In this document: piece by piece, positions 41,465 through 49,593 of the stretch
Layout: every line of letters starts with the position of its first letter
How positions within the stretch are numbered: the stretch's first letter is position 1
Notes under the pieces: generated by a model
Seen by the model: only the letters and a program-made list of their open reading frames with translations
Database searches by the model: none
What the model was told of the DNA's origin: nothing
From: Bacilli bacterium
GTDB taxonomy: Bacteria; Bacillota_I; Bacilli_A; RFN20; CAG-288
Direction: 5' to 3'
NCBI GenBank assembly: GCA_900770925.1
Contig: CAAGLY010000016.1
Coordinates: forward strand, 12,026 to 76,025
DNA: 64,000 bases
Position numbers and translations under genes: made by a program

Positions 41465-42359
41465 ATTAGATGTTGCCGTCTCCTCTCTCTTCTCTCTGAC
41501 CCGCTCTCAGGCTCAGAAAGCCATCAAGGAAGGACGGGTAAGGGTCAATGACGAGAAGAAGGATTCTCCCTCCTTCAAGGCTAGGCCCGGAAGGACACTG
41601 ACTCTCGATGCCCTTGATCCAAGCCAGATAAAGGTTCCGAAAAAGCCGACCATCGACGTAAAACTTAATTTCGTCTACCGGGATAAAGATATCTCTATCC
41701 TGAATAAGCCTCGCGGAAGGGTTGTCCATCCGGCTCCCGGACATGACAACAATACCATCGTCAACTACCTCTTAAACGAAGACTTCTTCGATTTCGACGT
41801 CAACGACAGCGACGATCTGCGTCCTGGCATTGTTCATCGGATTGATAAGGATACTTCCGGATTATTAGCCATCGCCAATAACAAAGAAACACAGAGTATC
41901 CTCTCCGAGGAAATTAAGGAGAGAGACTTCCACCGCTGCTACTTAGCTCTAGTCTACGGAGATGTCAAGGATAAGCGGTTTAAGATCGATGCTCCGCTAA
42001 CAAGACCAAACCACACAGAAAGAAAAGCTGTTGTCGACGTCTATAAGGGAAGAGATGCCATCACCCATTGTACCCTCCTTGCCACAACAGGAAAAGTATC
42101 TCTCCTGAAGGTCACCTTAGAGACCGGACGTACCCATCAGATCCGTGCTCATCTTGCCTATATCGGCCACCCGATTGTCGGGGATCCCTTATACGGAAGA
42201 AAGGGCGATGAAAAGGTAGCAGGCAAAGGCCAGGCTCTTCACGCCTACTCTCTCTCCCTTATCCATCCAGATACAAGGAAACGGATGACTTTCTTTGCTC
42301 CGCTTGACGACTACTTCAAAAAACTCCTTGTCTATTTCTTCAAGACTTCAAGGAAATAA
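41430..42359 (+). CDS. rluD: RluD-type pseudouridine synthase
   Basis: 309 residues; isomerises uridines in 23S rRNA (RluA/RluD family). An S4 domain spans residues 12-60 (LDVAVSSLFSLTRSQAQKAI). The catalytic motif HRIDKDTSGLL contains Asp139, and the family's GRTHQIRAHLAYIGHPIVGD follows. Position after lspA is typical. A terminator follows 5 bp after the stop. Confidence 0.95.
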   Translation: MIQKKEVTEKNRLDVAVSSLFSLTRSQAQKAIKEGRVRVNDEKKDSPSFKARPGRTLTLDALDPSQIKVPKKPTIDVKLNFVYRDKDISILNKPRGRVVHPAPGHDNNTIVNYLLNEDFFDFDVNDSDDLRPGIVHRIDKDTSGLLAIANNKETQSILSEEIKERDFHRCYLALVYGDVKDKRFKIDAPLTRPNHTERKAVVDVYKGRDAITHCTLLATTGKVSLLKVTLETGRTHQIRAHLAYIGHPIVGDPLYGRKGDEKVAGKGQALHAYSLSLIHPDTRKRMTFFAPLDDYFKKLLVYFFKTSRK

Positions 42360-42386
42360 AAGACGCCTCAAAAGGCGTCTTTTTTC
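42357..42386 (+). terminator. Intrinsic terminator of ileS-lspA-rluD
   Basis: 10-bp stem AAAAGACGCC/GGCGTCTTTT, 6-nt loop TCAAAA, then Ts to about 42386. Confidence 0.92.
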
Positions 42387-42502
42387 CTTGTCTGTTCGTT
42401 TAATGCCATTAACATCTTGGAGCGGAAAAGAAAAGTGATTGCTGTTTCTCAGGAAATTCTTTTCCTCTATTTCCTTAAGGGTATTGAGGCGCACTTCCAT
42501 AC

Positions 42503-42535
42503 AAAAAACATCCTTCCCCGTTTGGAGGAAGGATG
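42503..42535 (-). terminator. Intrinsic terminator of the suf-mnmG operon
   Basis: 9-bp stem CATCCTTCC/GGAAGGATG (42509-42517 with 42527-42535), 9-nt loop, and an A6 run at 42503-42508 giving the minus-strand U-run. It begins 14 bp after the mnmG stop. Confidence 0.9.
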
Positions 42536-42548
42536 CAAAACCAGTCAG

Positions 42549-44432
42549 TTATTTCCGATACCGTACATGGAAGGAGAGAACATCGATATCGCTAGGATGG
42601 ACATTCGTAATCTGCCTAGCCTGTCCTAAGGTCTTAGGACGGAGAAGATTAAGCTTCTCTCTTGCTTCGAGAGATAAGCCATCCCTATGAAGGTAATCAA
42701 GATCATCCGGAAGAGGAAGCTCTTCATACTCGCTTCTTCTCTTTGCTTCCTTAAGTTCCCTCAGGATATAGCCTTCGTATTTTACCCTAGTCTCTGCTTT
42801 CAGCTCTTCCCGTTTAGAAAGAGCAGGAAGCTCAGGAACACATTCCTTTAATCCGGCATAAGTGACATTCTGTCTACGGAGAGTCTGCTTCAGGTTCTCC
42901 GAACCGTTAGGTTTAGGAAATCCAAGACGGTTCAGATAATCGAAGATTTTCTGATTAGTCAGGATTTTCGTATTCTCAAGTCTAGCAATTGCACTAGAAA
43001 TCTTCGCTTCGCTTTCCAAGAACCGTTCATAACGTTCTTCCGGAATCAGTCCGACCTGATATCCGTATTTCCTTAACCGGGTATCGGCATTATCGCTCCG
43101 GGTAATCAGACGGAACTCACTACGGCTAGATAATAACCGGTACGGTTCTTTCGTCCCCTTCGTGACAATATCATCAATCCTGATTCCGATATAGGCTTCA
43201 TCTCTCTTTAAGACAAGGGGTTCTTTGCCTTCAAGCCATAAGCCGGCATTAATACCAGCCCTTAAGCCAAGGGCGGCTGCCTCTTCATATCCGGAAGTTC
43301 CGGCAATCTGTCCGCAGACATATAATCCATCAAAGCCTTTGATTCTCAGGCTATGGTCTAGCTGGCTAGGCTCGATGGCATCATATTCGATGGCATAGGC
43401 ATACTTAAGAAAGCGGGCATGTTCAAGGCCATGGATAGAATGGACAATCCTCTCCTGAACATATTCCGGCCTAGAAGTCGAAAGCCCGTCGACATACGTC
43501 GACTTCCTTTCTAGAGACTCCGGCTCAAGGAAGAGCTGATGACGGGTCTTATCCTTAAATCGGACAACCTTGTCCTCAATGGAAGGACAATAACGGGGGC
43601 CGACCCCTTTAACAACGCCTCCATACCTAGCGGACTCCGAAAGATGCTCACGGATAATCTCGTGGGTCTTCTCATTCGTATAAGTGAGATAACAGGGAAC
43701 CCTGTCCTCCACTTTCCTGAAATCCGTGGTCTCATAGGAAAAAGCTAAATCGCCGCCTTGCCCGTATTCCGGTTCTAGGTCAGAAAAATCAATCGAATCC
43801 GGATCAAGACGCGGAGGGGTTCCGGTCTTTAGCCGGAGCCTATGAAGGCCTAAATCAGAAATAGATTTGCTTAAGCCATGGCTGGATTTCTCCCCGTCCG
43901 GCCCGATATCCGTAATCGTATGGCCTCTTAAAATATGGGCCTCCCTATGGGTGCCAGTTGCTAAGATAATTGCCTTGCAGGCAACAAAAGTACCATCCTC
44001 AAGGACAACGCCTTTGGCTTTCTTGTCTTCGACAACAATACGTTTGACTTCTTTCTCCGCAATATCGAGGTGCTGAACCGTAAGAAGATAGTTCTGCCTG
44101 TTGCGAGGATAGCCTTTCTTATCTTCCTGGGCACGGAGACAGCGTACACCAGGACCTTTAGAGGTATTAAGTTCCTTAATCTGAAGGAGTGAGCCTTTCC
44201 TATCGGCAACCTTCGCCCTGATACCGCCAAGAGCATCAATCTCCCGAACAACAATTCCCTTAGCCGATCCTCCGATATGAGGATTGCAAGGCCTATTGGA
44301 AACCATCTTAAAGTTCCTGCAGAGCCTTAAGGTAGAAAGATTCCTCTTTGCTAGGCTATAGGCAGCTTCGACACCGGCGTGCCCGCCTCCGACCACAATC
44401 GCGTCGTAGCTTTCCTTAATTTGATTAAGCAT
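42549..44432 (-). CDS. mnmG: tRNA uridine 5-carboxymethylaminomethyl modification enzyme MnmG (GidA)
   Basis: 627 residues, FAD enzyme that with MnmE modifies U34 of several tRNAs. FAD motif GGGHAG at 15-20; the two Cys-containing signatures CNPHIGGSAKGIVVREIDA and GPRYCPSIEDKV are present, as is the C-terminal helical tRNA/MnmE-binding domain. Start 4 bp after sufB, so it is the last gene of the suf operon. MnmE is not in the window. Confidence 0.96.
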   Translation of the reverse strand: MLNQIKESYDAIVVGGGHAGVEAAYSLAKRNLSTLRLCRNFKMVSNRPCNPHIGGSAKGIVVREIDALGGIRAKVADRKGSLLQIKELNTSKGPGVRCLRAQEDKKGYPRNRQNYLLTVQHLDIAEKEVKRIVVEDKKAKGVVLEDGTFVACKAIILATGTHREAHILRGHTITDIGPDGEKSSHGLSKSISDLGLHRLRLKTGTPPRLDPDSIDFSDLEPEYGQGGDLAFSYETTDFRKVEDRVPCYLTYTNEKTHEIIREHLSESARYGGVVKGVGPRYCPSIEDKVVRFKDKTRHQLFLEPESLERKSTYVDGLSTSRPEYVQERIVHSIHGLEHARFLKYAYAIEYDAIEPSQLDHSLRIKGFDGLYVCGQIAGTSGYEEAAALGLRAGINAGLWLEGKEPLVLKRDEAYIGIRIDDIVTKGTKEPYRLLSSRSEFRLITRSDNADTRLRKYGYQVGLIPEERYERFLESEAKISSAIARLENTKILTNQKIFDYLNRLGFPKPNGSENLKQTLRRQNVTYAGLKECVPELPALSKREELKAETRVKYEGYILRELKEAKRRSEYEELPLPDDLDYLHRDGLSLEAREKLNLLRPKTLGQARQITNVHPSDIDVLSFHVRYRK

Positions 44433-44436
44433 AGAT

Positions 44437-45858
44437 TTATCCGATACTATCTGTCCTATCGAATTTGATTAACTGGTTCAGCTCAACAGCATATTCCCTA
44501 GGCAGTTCCTTGCTGAACGGCTCAAGGAAGCCCATAACGATCCTTTGGGTGGCCTGCGCTTTTGATAATCCACGGCTCATCAGATAGAAGAGCTGATCCT
44601 CGCTGATCTTAGAGACAGAGGCCTCATGTTCAAGATAGGAAGATGAGTTATTGACAACATTGTGTGGAATCGTATCACTATAAGAGTAATCATCGAGGAT
44701 CAGAGTATCGCATTCCTCGTGGACTTTCGAATTAGCTGCCTTTTTGCCGATTTCAATTGTAGCACGGAAGTTGCTCGTTCCGCCCTGACGGGCGACGGAC
44801 TTAGAGATAACGTTAGCAGAGCTCTCCTTTCCAAGAAGGATCCTCTTAGCACCAGTATCCTGGAACTGACCGGAAGAAGCGACGGCAATCGAAACCGTGG
44901 AGCCACGGCTTCTCTCGCCTTTTAAGATGCAGCAGGGATATTTCCTGCAGAGCTTGCTTCCGATGTTTCCGTCCACCCATTCCCTGAGTCCGTCATCATC
45001 AACTATCGCACGCTGTGTGACAAGGTTAAGAATCGAGTTAGACCAGTTCTGAATAGTGGTATATCGCCTCTTAGCCCGTTTTCCGACAAAGATTTCGACA
45101 ATAGCGGCATGAAGGGACTCTTTAGAATACCTTGGAGCCGTACAGCCTTCGACATAATTGAGCTCGGCATCATCATCAACGATGATCAGGGTACGTTCAA
45201 ACTGTCCGGACTGTTTGTTGTTGATACGGAAATAGGACTGAAGCGGCTTATCGAGCTTCACCCCCTTAGGAACATAGATAAACGAGCCTCCGGACCAGAC
45301 AGCTGAATTAAGGGCTGCATATTTGTTGTCCTGCGGAGGAACAAGCTTGCCGAAGTATTTCTTGAAGATTTCCGGATAGAGCTTTAATCCGGTATCCGTA
45401 TCAAGGAAGATTACACCTTTATCTTCGACTTCCTTTAGCCTATTCGAATAGACAGCTTCTGACTCATACTGTGTAGTAACACCGGAAAGAAACTTCTGTT
45501 CCGCTTCCGGAATACCGAGTTTTGAGAAGGTGGATTTGACTGTATCAGGGACATCTTCCCACTTCGAGGCAACATGGTCAGAGACTCTTGTGTAGTAGGT
45601 ATAATCCTGAAAATCGATAAAGTCTAAAGAAGGTCCGAAAGAAGGCTGATGATGGGCGAAGAACTCCTTTAAAGACTTAAGACGGAAATCAAGCCTGAAT
45701 TCCGGTTCATTCTTAATCTTAGAAATTTCCCGGACCGTATCTTCGTTCAAGCCCTTAGGAGTCTTAAGGATAGAGACGTCCTTATCCTTGAATTCGAACT
45801 TGGAGCGGTTATCCTGGTCGACAATATCTTCGATATTATTTTTCGGTTTTACATCCAT
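44437..45858 (-). CDS. sufB: Fe-S cluster assembly scaffold subunit SufB
   Basis: 473 residues. SufBC2D is the SUF scaffold on which Fe-S clusters form. SufB features: FLSGVTTQYESEAVYSN, YVPKGVKLDKPLQSYFRIN, GCTAPRYSKESLHAA and the C-terminal ending EDQLFYLMSRGLSKAQATQR. Start at 45858 (GGAGGAGAAAG upstream) rather than the in-frame ATG 24 nt earlier. Overlaps the end of sufU by 23 nt. Confidence 0.96.
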   Translation of the reverse strand: MDVKPKNNIEDIVDQDNRSKFEFKDKDVSILKTPKGLNEDTVREISKIKNEPEFRLDFRLKSLKEFFAHHQPSFGPSLDFIDFQDYTYYTRVSDHVASKWEDVPDTVKSTFSKLGIPEAEQKFLSGVTTQYESEAVYSNRLKEVEDKGVIFLDTDTGLKLYPEIFKKYFGKLVPPQDNKYAALNSAVWSGGSFIYVPKGVKLDKPLQSYFRINNKQSGQFERTLIIVDDDAELNYVEGCTAPRYSKESLHAAIVEIFVGKRAKRRYTTIQNWSNSILNLVTQRAIVDDDGLREWVDGNIGSKLCRKYPCCILKGERSRGSTVSIAVASSGQFQDTGAKRILLGKESSANVISKSVARQGGTSNFRATIEIGKKAANSKVHEECDTLILDDYSYSDTIPHNVVNNSSSYLEHEASVSKISEDQLFYLMSRGLSKAQATQRIVMGFLEPFSKELPREYAVELNQLIKFDRTDSIG

Positions 45859-46303
45859 GTTCTTTCTCCTCCTCTTCGTCAAAGGCTTTCTTCAGTCCGC
45901 GCCAGGAAATATTGGCGCAGGTTATCCGGCTAGGTTGACGGTTGACATTCTCAAAACACCTAGCATCGCCGATTTCCTCTTCATCAAAGGGTTCACCGGC
46001 AAGCCTCTTATTGAACTGATCCCTGATTTGATCCGCCTCTTCCTTAGTCTTTCCGATAACAAGCTCGGTCCTGATACTAGAGGAGGCTGATGAGACAGCA
46101 CATCCTTTTCCGTACCATTTGCAGTCCTTGATGATATTACCTTCCCTTAACAGCTGGATATAGATATCATCGATGCAGGATGCAGAATCCCTATGGATCG
46201 TCACATAGCGGGAATCATCGACTTTTCCATAGTTGCGCGGATTCTTGTAGTGATCATAAAGAAGCTCACGCCTGAGATCGTTTTTATTAATGGAAAAAGG
46301 CAT
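45836..46303 (-). CDS. sufU: Sulfur-transfer/Fe-S assembly protein SufU
   Basis: 155 residues. SufU is a zinc protein that takes sulfur from SufS. The zinc ligands Cys-X-Asp (SCIDDIYI), Cys in GKGCAVSSAS and Cys in RITCANISWRG are conserved, with the SufU-specific insertion between the last two rather than the IscU pattern. Start at 46303 (GCGGAGGA upstream), inside the end of sufS. Overlaps both neighbours. Confidence 0.94.
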   Translation of the reverse strand: MPFSINKNDLRRELLYDHYKNPRNYGKVDDSRYVTIHRDSASCIDDIYIQLLREGNIIKDCKWYGKGCAVSSASSSIRTELVIGKTKEEADQIRDQFNKRLAGEPFDEEEIGDARCFENVNRQPSRITCANISWRGLKKAFDEEEEKEHGCKTEK

Positions 46304-47522
46304 CGAGAAAATCCTCCGCAGTCGAACAGGCCTTAACAAAAGCCTGGATATCATCTTCGGTATTATACCTATAGAGAGAAGCACGGACCGTGCCGGGAAC
46401 ATTTAAAATCTCCGGCAGGATCTTCGCACAATGCTGTCCGGACCGGACAAACACACCTTTAGAAGAAAGATAAGTAGCCACATCCTGAGGAAATACATCC
46501 TTGATATTGAAAGTAATGATTCCGGAATCGGCATCCTCATTATAGAGGATGGCGTTTCCGTTCTCCTTAAGTCCTTTAATCGCCAATTTGCGTAGTTTCC
46601 TCTCATGCTCATGGATGGCATCAAAGCCGACAGAGGAAACATATTCGCAGGCCTTAGCGAGTCCTAAAGCACCAGCGACATTCTGTGTTCCGGCCTCCCT
46701 GCGATAAGGGAAGTCATCGAGAGAGACATCACCCTTGGAATTGAACCGGGCATTCCTTTCCCCACCATAGAGAACAGGAGAAATCTTCTCCAGCCTCTTC
46801 TTCTTTCCGTAGAGGATACCGATACCAGTAGGTCCGCACATCTTGTGCCCGGAGAAAGCAAGGAAGTCGACGTCACTGTCCTTCACATCGATTTTCCTAT
46901 GCGGAGCAGACTGAGCAGCATCATCGACATAGATAGCCCCGACAGAATGGGCAAGGGAAGCGAATTCTTTTACAGGGAGGGAATATCCCATAACATTGCT
47001 TACGCTTGCTAAAGAAACAACTTTTGTTTTATTAGATAAGGATTTCTTAAAGTTCTCCACAGTTAAACGGCCATGATCATCTAAGGGAACATATTTAATT
47101 ACCGCCTTAGTGAGCTTGGCGACATTGAACCAAGGTAGCACATTCGAGGCGTGCTCCTCAGGAGAAATCAGAATCTCATCGCCGGGATTAAACAGAGAAA
47201 GAAGCCCGTAGGCGATTTCATTCCTTCCCCTAGTATCACCGGAAGTAAAACAGGTCTCCTCAAAATCGGAGTTGATGAAACGGGCAATAGTTTTTCTCGC
47301 ATTATCAAAAGCCCTGTCGGCCTGATGGGCAAGAGAATAGTCTCCCCGGCGAGTGTTGGCCGTGAAGTTCTTGTAGTAGTCATTCTCCGCTTCGATGACT
47401 GAATAAGGCTTAAAAGTTGTAGCCGAGTTATCTAAGTAAACTAAAGGCATCCCTTCATAGAGGGAGTCATGGTCGTTATACCTAGGGAAATCTTTCCGAA
47501 TCTGTTTCGGATCAAGACTCAT
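46287..47522 (-). CDS. sufS: Cysteine desulfurase SufS
   Basis: 411 residues, PLP enzyme that converts Cys to Ala and a bound persulfide. The Schiff-base Lys227 is in SGHKMCGPTGIG and the persulfide Cys365 in RSGQHCAKIL, the short-loop group II type that works with SufU. LDNSATTFKP and the HASNVLPW motif are present. Overlaps sufD by ATGA and sufU by 17 nt. Confidence 0.96.
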   Translation of the reverse strand: MSLDPKQIRKDFPRYNDHDSLYEGMPLVYLDNSATTFKPYSVIEAENDYYKNFTANTRRGDYSLAHQADRAFDNARKTIARFINSDFEETCFTSGDTRGRNEIAYGLLSLFNPGDEILISPEEHASNVLPWFNVAKLTKAVIKYVPLDDHGRLTVENFKKSLSNKTKVVSLASVSNVMGYSLPVKEFASLAHSVGAIYVDDAAQSAPHRKIDVKDSDVDFLAFSGHKMCGPTGIGILYGKKKRLEKISPVLYGGERNARFNSKGDVSLDDFPYRREAGTQNVAGALGLAKACEYVSSVGFDAIHEHERKLRKLAIKGLKENGNAILYNEDADSGIITFNIKDVFPQDVATYLSSKGVFVRSGQHCAKILPEILNVPGTVRASLYRYNTEDDIQAFVKACSTAEDFLDAFFH

Positions 47523-48193
47523 AACGATACCTCATTAAGATGCTGTTTTGCCAATTCGATATGCTTTTCATCCTCTAATTCATTAAGGATAGGCTGGAAA
47601 TAACCGAAGGTAATCAGCTTCTTTGCCTCTTCTAAGGAGAGACCGCGGCTCCTGATATAGAAGAGCTGTTTCGGATCATAGGCGCCGACTGTGGCACCAT
47701 GACTTGCCTTCACATCGTTTTCCTTAATCAGAAGAGCAGGGGAGACTTCGCTCTTTGCTTCTGCAGAGAGGTTCGTGATTCTTCCTTCCTGTCTTGTGGA
47801 GCTGCCTTTAGCGCCATTGATGATTGTAGAGGCGCCAAGGAAACTAAGATGTCCGCTGCCGGAGTTGATTCCCCTCCTCTTGACAAAAGAGGTTGAAGAA
47901 CGTCCGTTATGGGTGACATTGATCTTATAGGTCTTATCGTCCGTGAGAGCTAAAAGAGAGGCTAAGGAAACCTTGACCGAGGAATTCTTGCCTAAGGAAA
48001 TATTGATGTCTGTAGTAAAGGAAGAAGACAAAAAATCGACTAGGACAAGCTCTAAGCCTGTCCCCTCTTTAACATCAATCTGATAGTTTTCCTGTACCTG
48101 ATTATCCGAAGAAAGAAGATAGACGAACTTACTGTCTTCTTCGATGGTCTTAGGAAGAGTCAGGATGCTAGGATCGAAGCAGATATCCTTCAT
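47519..48193 (-). CDS. sufD: Fe-S assembly protein SufD, short form
   Basis: 224 residues; a second SufB/SufD family subunit of the scaffold. The beta-helix core is recognisable by KASHGATVGAYDPKQLFYI and RSRGLSLEEAKKLITFGYF, which match the end of SufB/SufD. The usual SufD has about 400-430 residues, so an N-terminal helical domain of about 190 residues is absent. The upstream space is filled by sufC (4-bp gap), so this is not a misplaced start. Probably a functional minimal SufD, since the frame is intact and the codon use normal. Confidence 0.9.
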   Translation of the reverse strand: MKDICFDPSILTLPKTIEEDSKFVYLLSSDNQVQENYQIDVKEGTGLELVLVDFLSSSFTTDINISLGKNSSVKVSLASLLALTDDKTYKINVTHNGRSSTSFVKRRGINSGSGHLSFLGASTIINGAKGSSTRQEGRITNLSAEAKSEVSPALLIKENDVKASHGATVGAYDPKQLFYIRSRGLSLEEAKKLITFGYFQPILNELEDEKHIELAKQHLNEVSL

Positions 48194-48197
48194 CGTC

Positions 48198-49028
48198 CTA
48201 TTTTCCTTCCGGCTTCCTGACCTGTTTGACGGCACAGGCGCCGATAGAGACCTGGTTCGGGCTCTTTTCTTCCTTCTCCAGCTTGATTCCGTCTTCTTTC
48301 TCTAAGAAAGAGTAACCTTCTTTCGAGATACGGGTGGCTAAGGAAGCATCACCTTCCTTAGCGACTCTTCCGTTAACAATAACAGCGGTGCGGTTAGCAT
48401 GGACAAGATCATAAAGACGGTCATAGTGAGAGACAATGATGAAGGTAGTTCCTTCTTCCTTCCTCTTATTAATGACATCCGAAATAATCTTCAGGGCATC
48501 GACATCAAGTCCGGAATCGATTTCATCAAGGAGAGCAATCTCCGGTTTAAGAAGGAGCATCTGAAGGATCTCGTTGCGCTTCTTTTCTCCTCCGGAATAA
48601 CCCTCGTTAAGATGACGGCTAGCCATAGAGGAATCAAGAGAGACTTCCGAATAGGCCTTAGTCGTCTCCTGATAGAACTTCAGAAGAGAAACCGGCTTCT
48701 CCTTATGGGCATTCCTCCTGGCACGGAAGAAATCCCTTGTCACAACGCCTGGAACATCCGGCGGGTTCTGGAAAGCCATGAACAGTCCTTTCTTAGAGCG
48801 TTCATCCGTGCTCCTCTTTAAAAGATCCTCGCCGTCAAGCAAGACCTGTCCAGAGGTCACCTTATAATTCGGATTGCCTAAAAGGACATTAAGGAGCGTG
48901 GACTTGCCATGTCCGTTAGGGCCAAGCAAAGCCAAGGAATCTCCTTTATGGATCTTTAAGTTCAGATGCTTGAGAATCGGCCTTCCTTCTGCTTCGCAGC
49001 TAAGGTCGATAATGTCGAGTTCTTTCAT
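48198..49028 (-). CDS. sufC: Fe-S assembly ATPase SufC
   Basis: 276 residues, ABC-type ATPase of the SUF scaffold. Walker A GPNGHGKST at 36-44, Q-loop FQNPPDVPG, signature SGGEKK at 145-150, Walker B IALLDE at 164-169, H-loop His in IIVSHYDR. A C-terminal tail of about 25 residues exceeds the usual length of 250. First gene of the suf-mnmG operon, with promoter and AGGAGG directly upstream. Confidence 0.96.
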   Translation of the reverse strand: MKELDIIDLSCEAEGRPILKHLNLKIHKGDSLALLGPNGHGKSTLLNVLLGNPNYKVTSGQVLLDGEDLLKRSTDERSKKGLFMAFQNPPDVPGVVTRDFFRARRNAHKEKPVSLLKFYQETTKAYSEVSLDSSMASRHLNEGYSGGEKKRNEILQMLLLKPEIALLDEIDSGLDVDALKIISDVINKRKEEGTTFIIVSHYDRLYDLVHANRTAVIVNGRVAKEGDASLATRISKEGYSFLEKEDGIKLEKEEKSPNQVSIGACAVKQVRKPEGK

Positions 49029-49057
49029 TTTTCCGCCTCCTGAAAATTGACGTTATT

Positions 49058-49086
49058 ATTGTAATAATCAGCTAGAACGATGTAAA
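49058..49086 (-). promoter_or_regulatory. Promoter of the suf-mnmG operon
   Basis: Minus strand TTTACA (49081-49086), 17-bp spacer, TACAAT (49058-49063), then AGGAGG and the sufC ATG. Confidence 0.8.
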
Positions 49087-49112
49087 CAGAAACGATAACG
49101 GATAGGAATAGA

Positions 49113-49535
49113 CTACTTCTTCCTCTGGGAGGAAATAGTCTTCTGGAGAGAGGTCCTCTCCCCGTCAGTCAGCTGCCTAGGCGGGAAGCTGAGCTTAAGT
49201 CCGTCGTGATCATAGCGAGGAATGACATGAATATGGAAATGATCAACCGTCTGGCCGGCAGAAGCGCCCGCATTAGAGATGAAGTTGACACCGGTTGCAC
49301 CAAGCTGACTGACTGCCGCCTGAGCAACAAGCTGAGCGACCTCAAAGGCATGGTCTAAGATTGACTTAGGACAGGTAAGCCTAGAGCTGAAATGTTCCTT
49401 GACGATAACAAGAGTATGTCCGCGGCTTGCCGGGTTGATGTCTAAGAAAGCAAGGACATCATTGTCTTCGTAGACCTTATAGGAAGGGATTTCGCCCCGT
49501 CCGATTTTGCAGAAAACACAGGATTCTTTATTCAT
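49113..49535 (-). CDS. HIT family nucleotide-binding hydrolase
   Basis: 140 residues of the Hint/HinT type. The active-site triad HFHIHVIP has His99, His101 and His103; CVFCKIGRGEIP at the N-terminus carries the CXXC zinc-type pair. The family hydrolyses AMP-linked substrates such as aminoacyl or phosphoramidate adenylates. It starts only 21 bp after a strong terminator of the lipoprotein pair (49557-49584), with AAGGAG in the gap, so its transcription depends on readthrough or on a promoter overlapping the hairpin. Confidence 0.93.
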   Translation of the reverse strand: MNKESCVFCKIGRGEIPSYKVYEDNDVLAFLDINPASRGHTLVIVKEHFSSRLTCPKSILDHAFEVAQLVAQAAVSQLGATGVNFISNAGASAGQTVDHFHIHVIPRYDHDGLKLSFPPRQLTDGERTSLQKTISSQRKK

Positions 49536-49556
49536 AATTCTATTCTCCTTTTTGAT

Positions 49557-49584
49557 AAAAAAGAGAAGGCGGAAGGCCTTCTCT
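49557..49584 (-). terminator. Intrinsic terminator after the lipoprotein pair
   Basis: 9-bp stem AGAGAAGGC/GCCTTCTCT (49562-49570 with 49576-49584), 5-nt loop, A-run 49557-49562 giving a minus-strand U-run. Confidence 0.88.
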
Positions 49585-49593
49585 TTTCATTGA

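Noticed and set aside
42417..42629. 70-codon frame between rluD and mnmG
   Set aside because: Runs across the mnmG terminator and into mnmG antisense, without a ribosome binding site.
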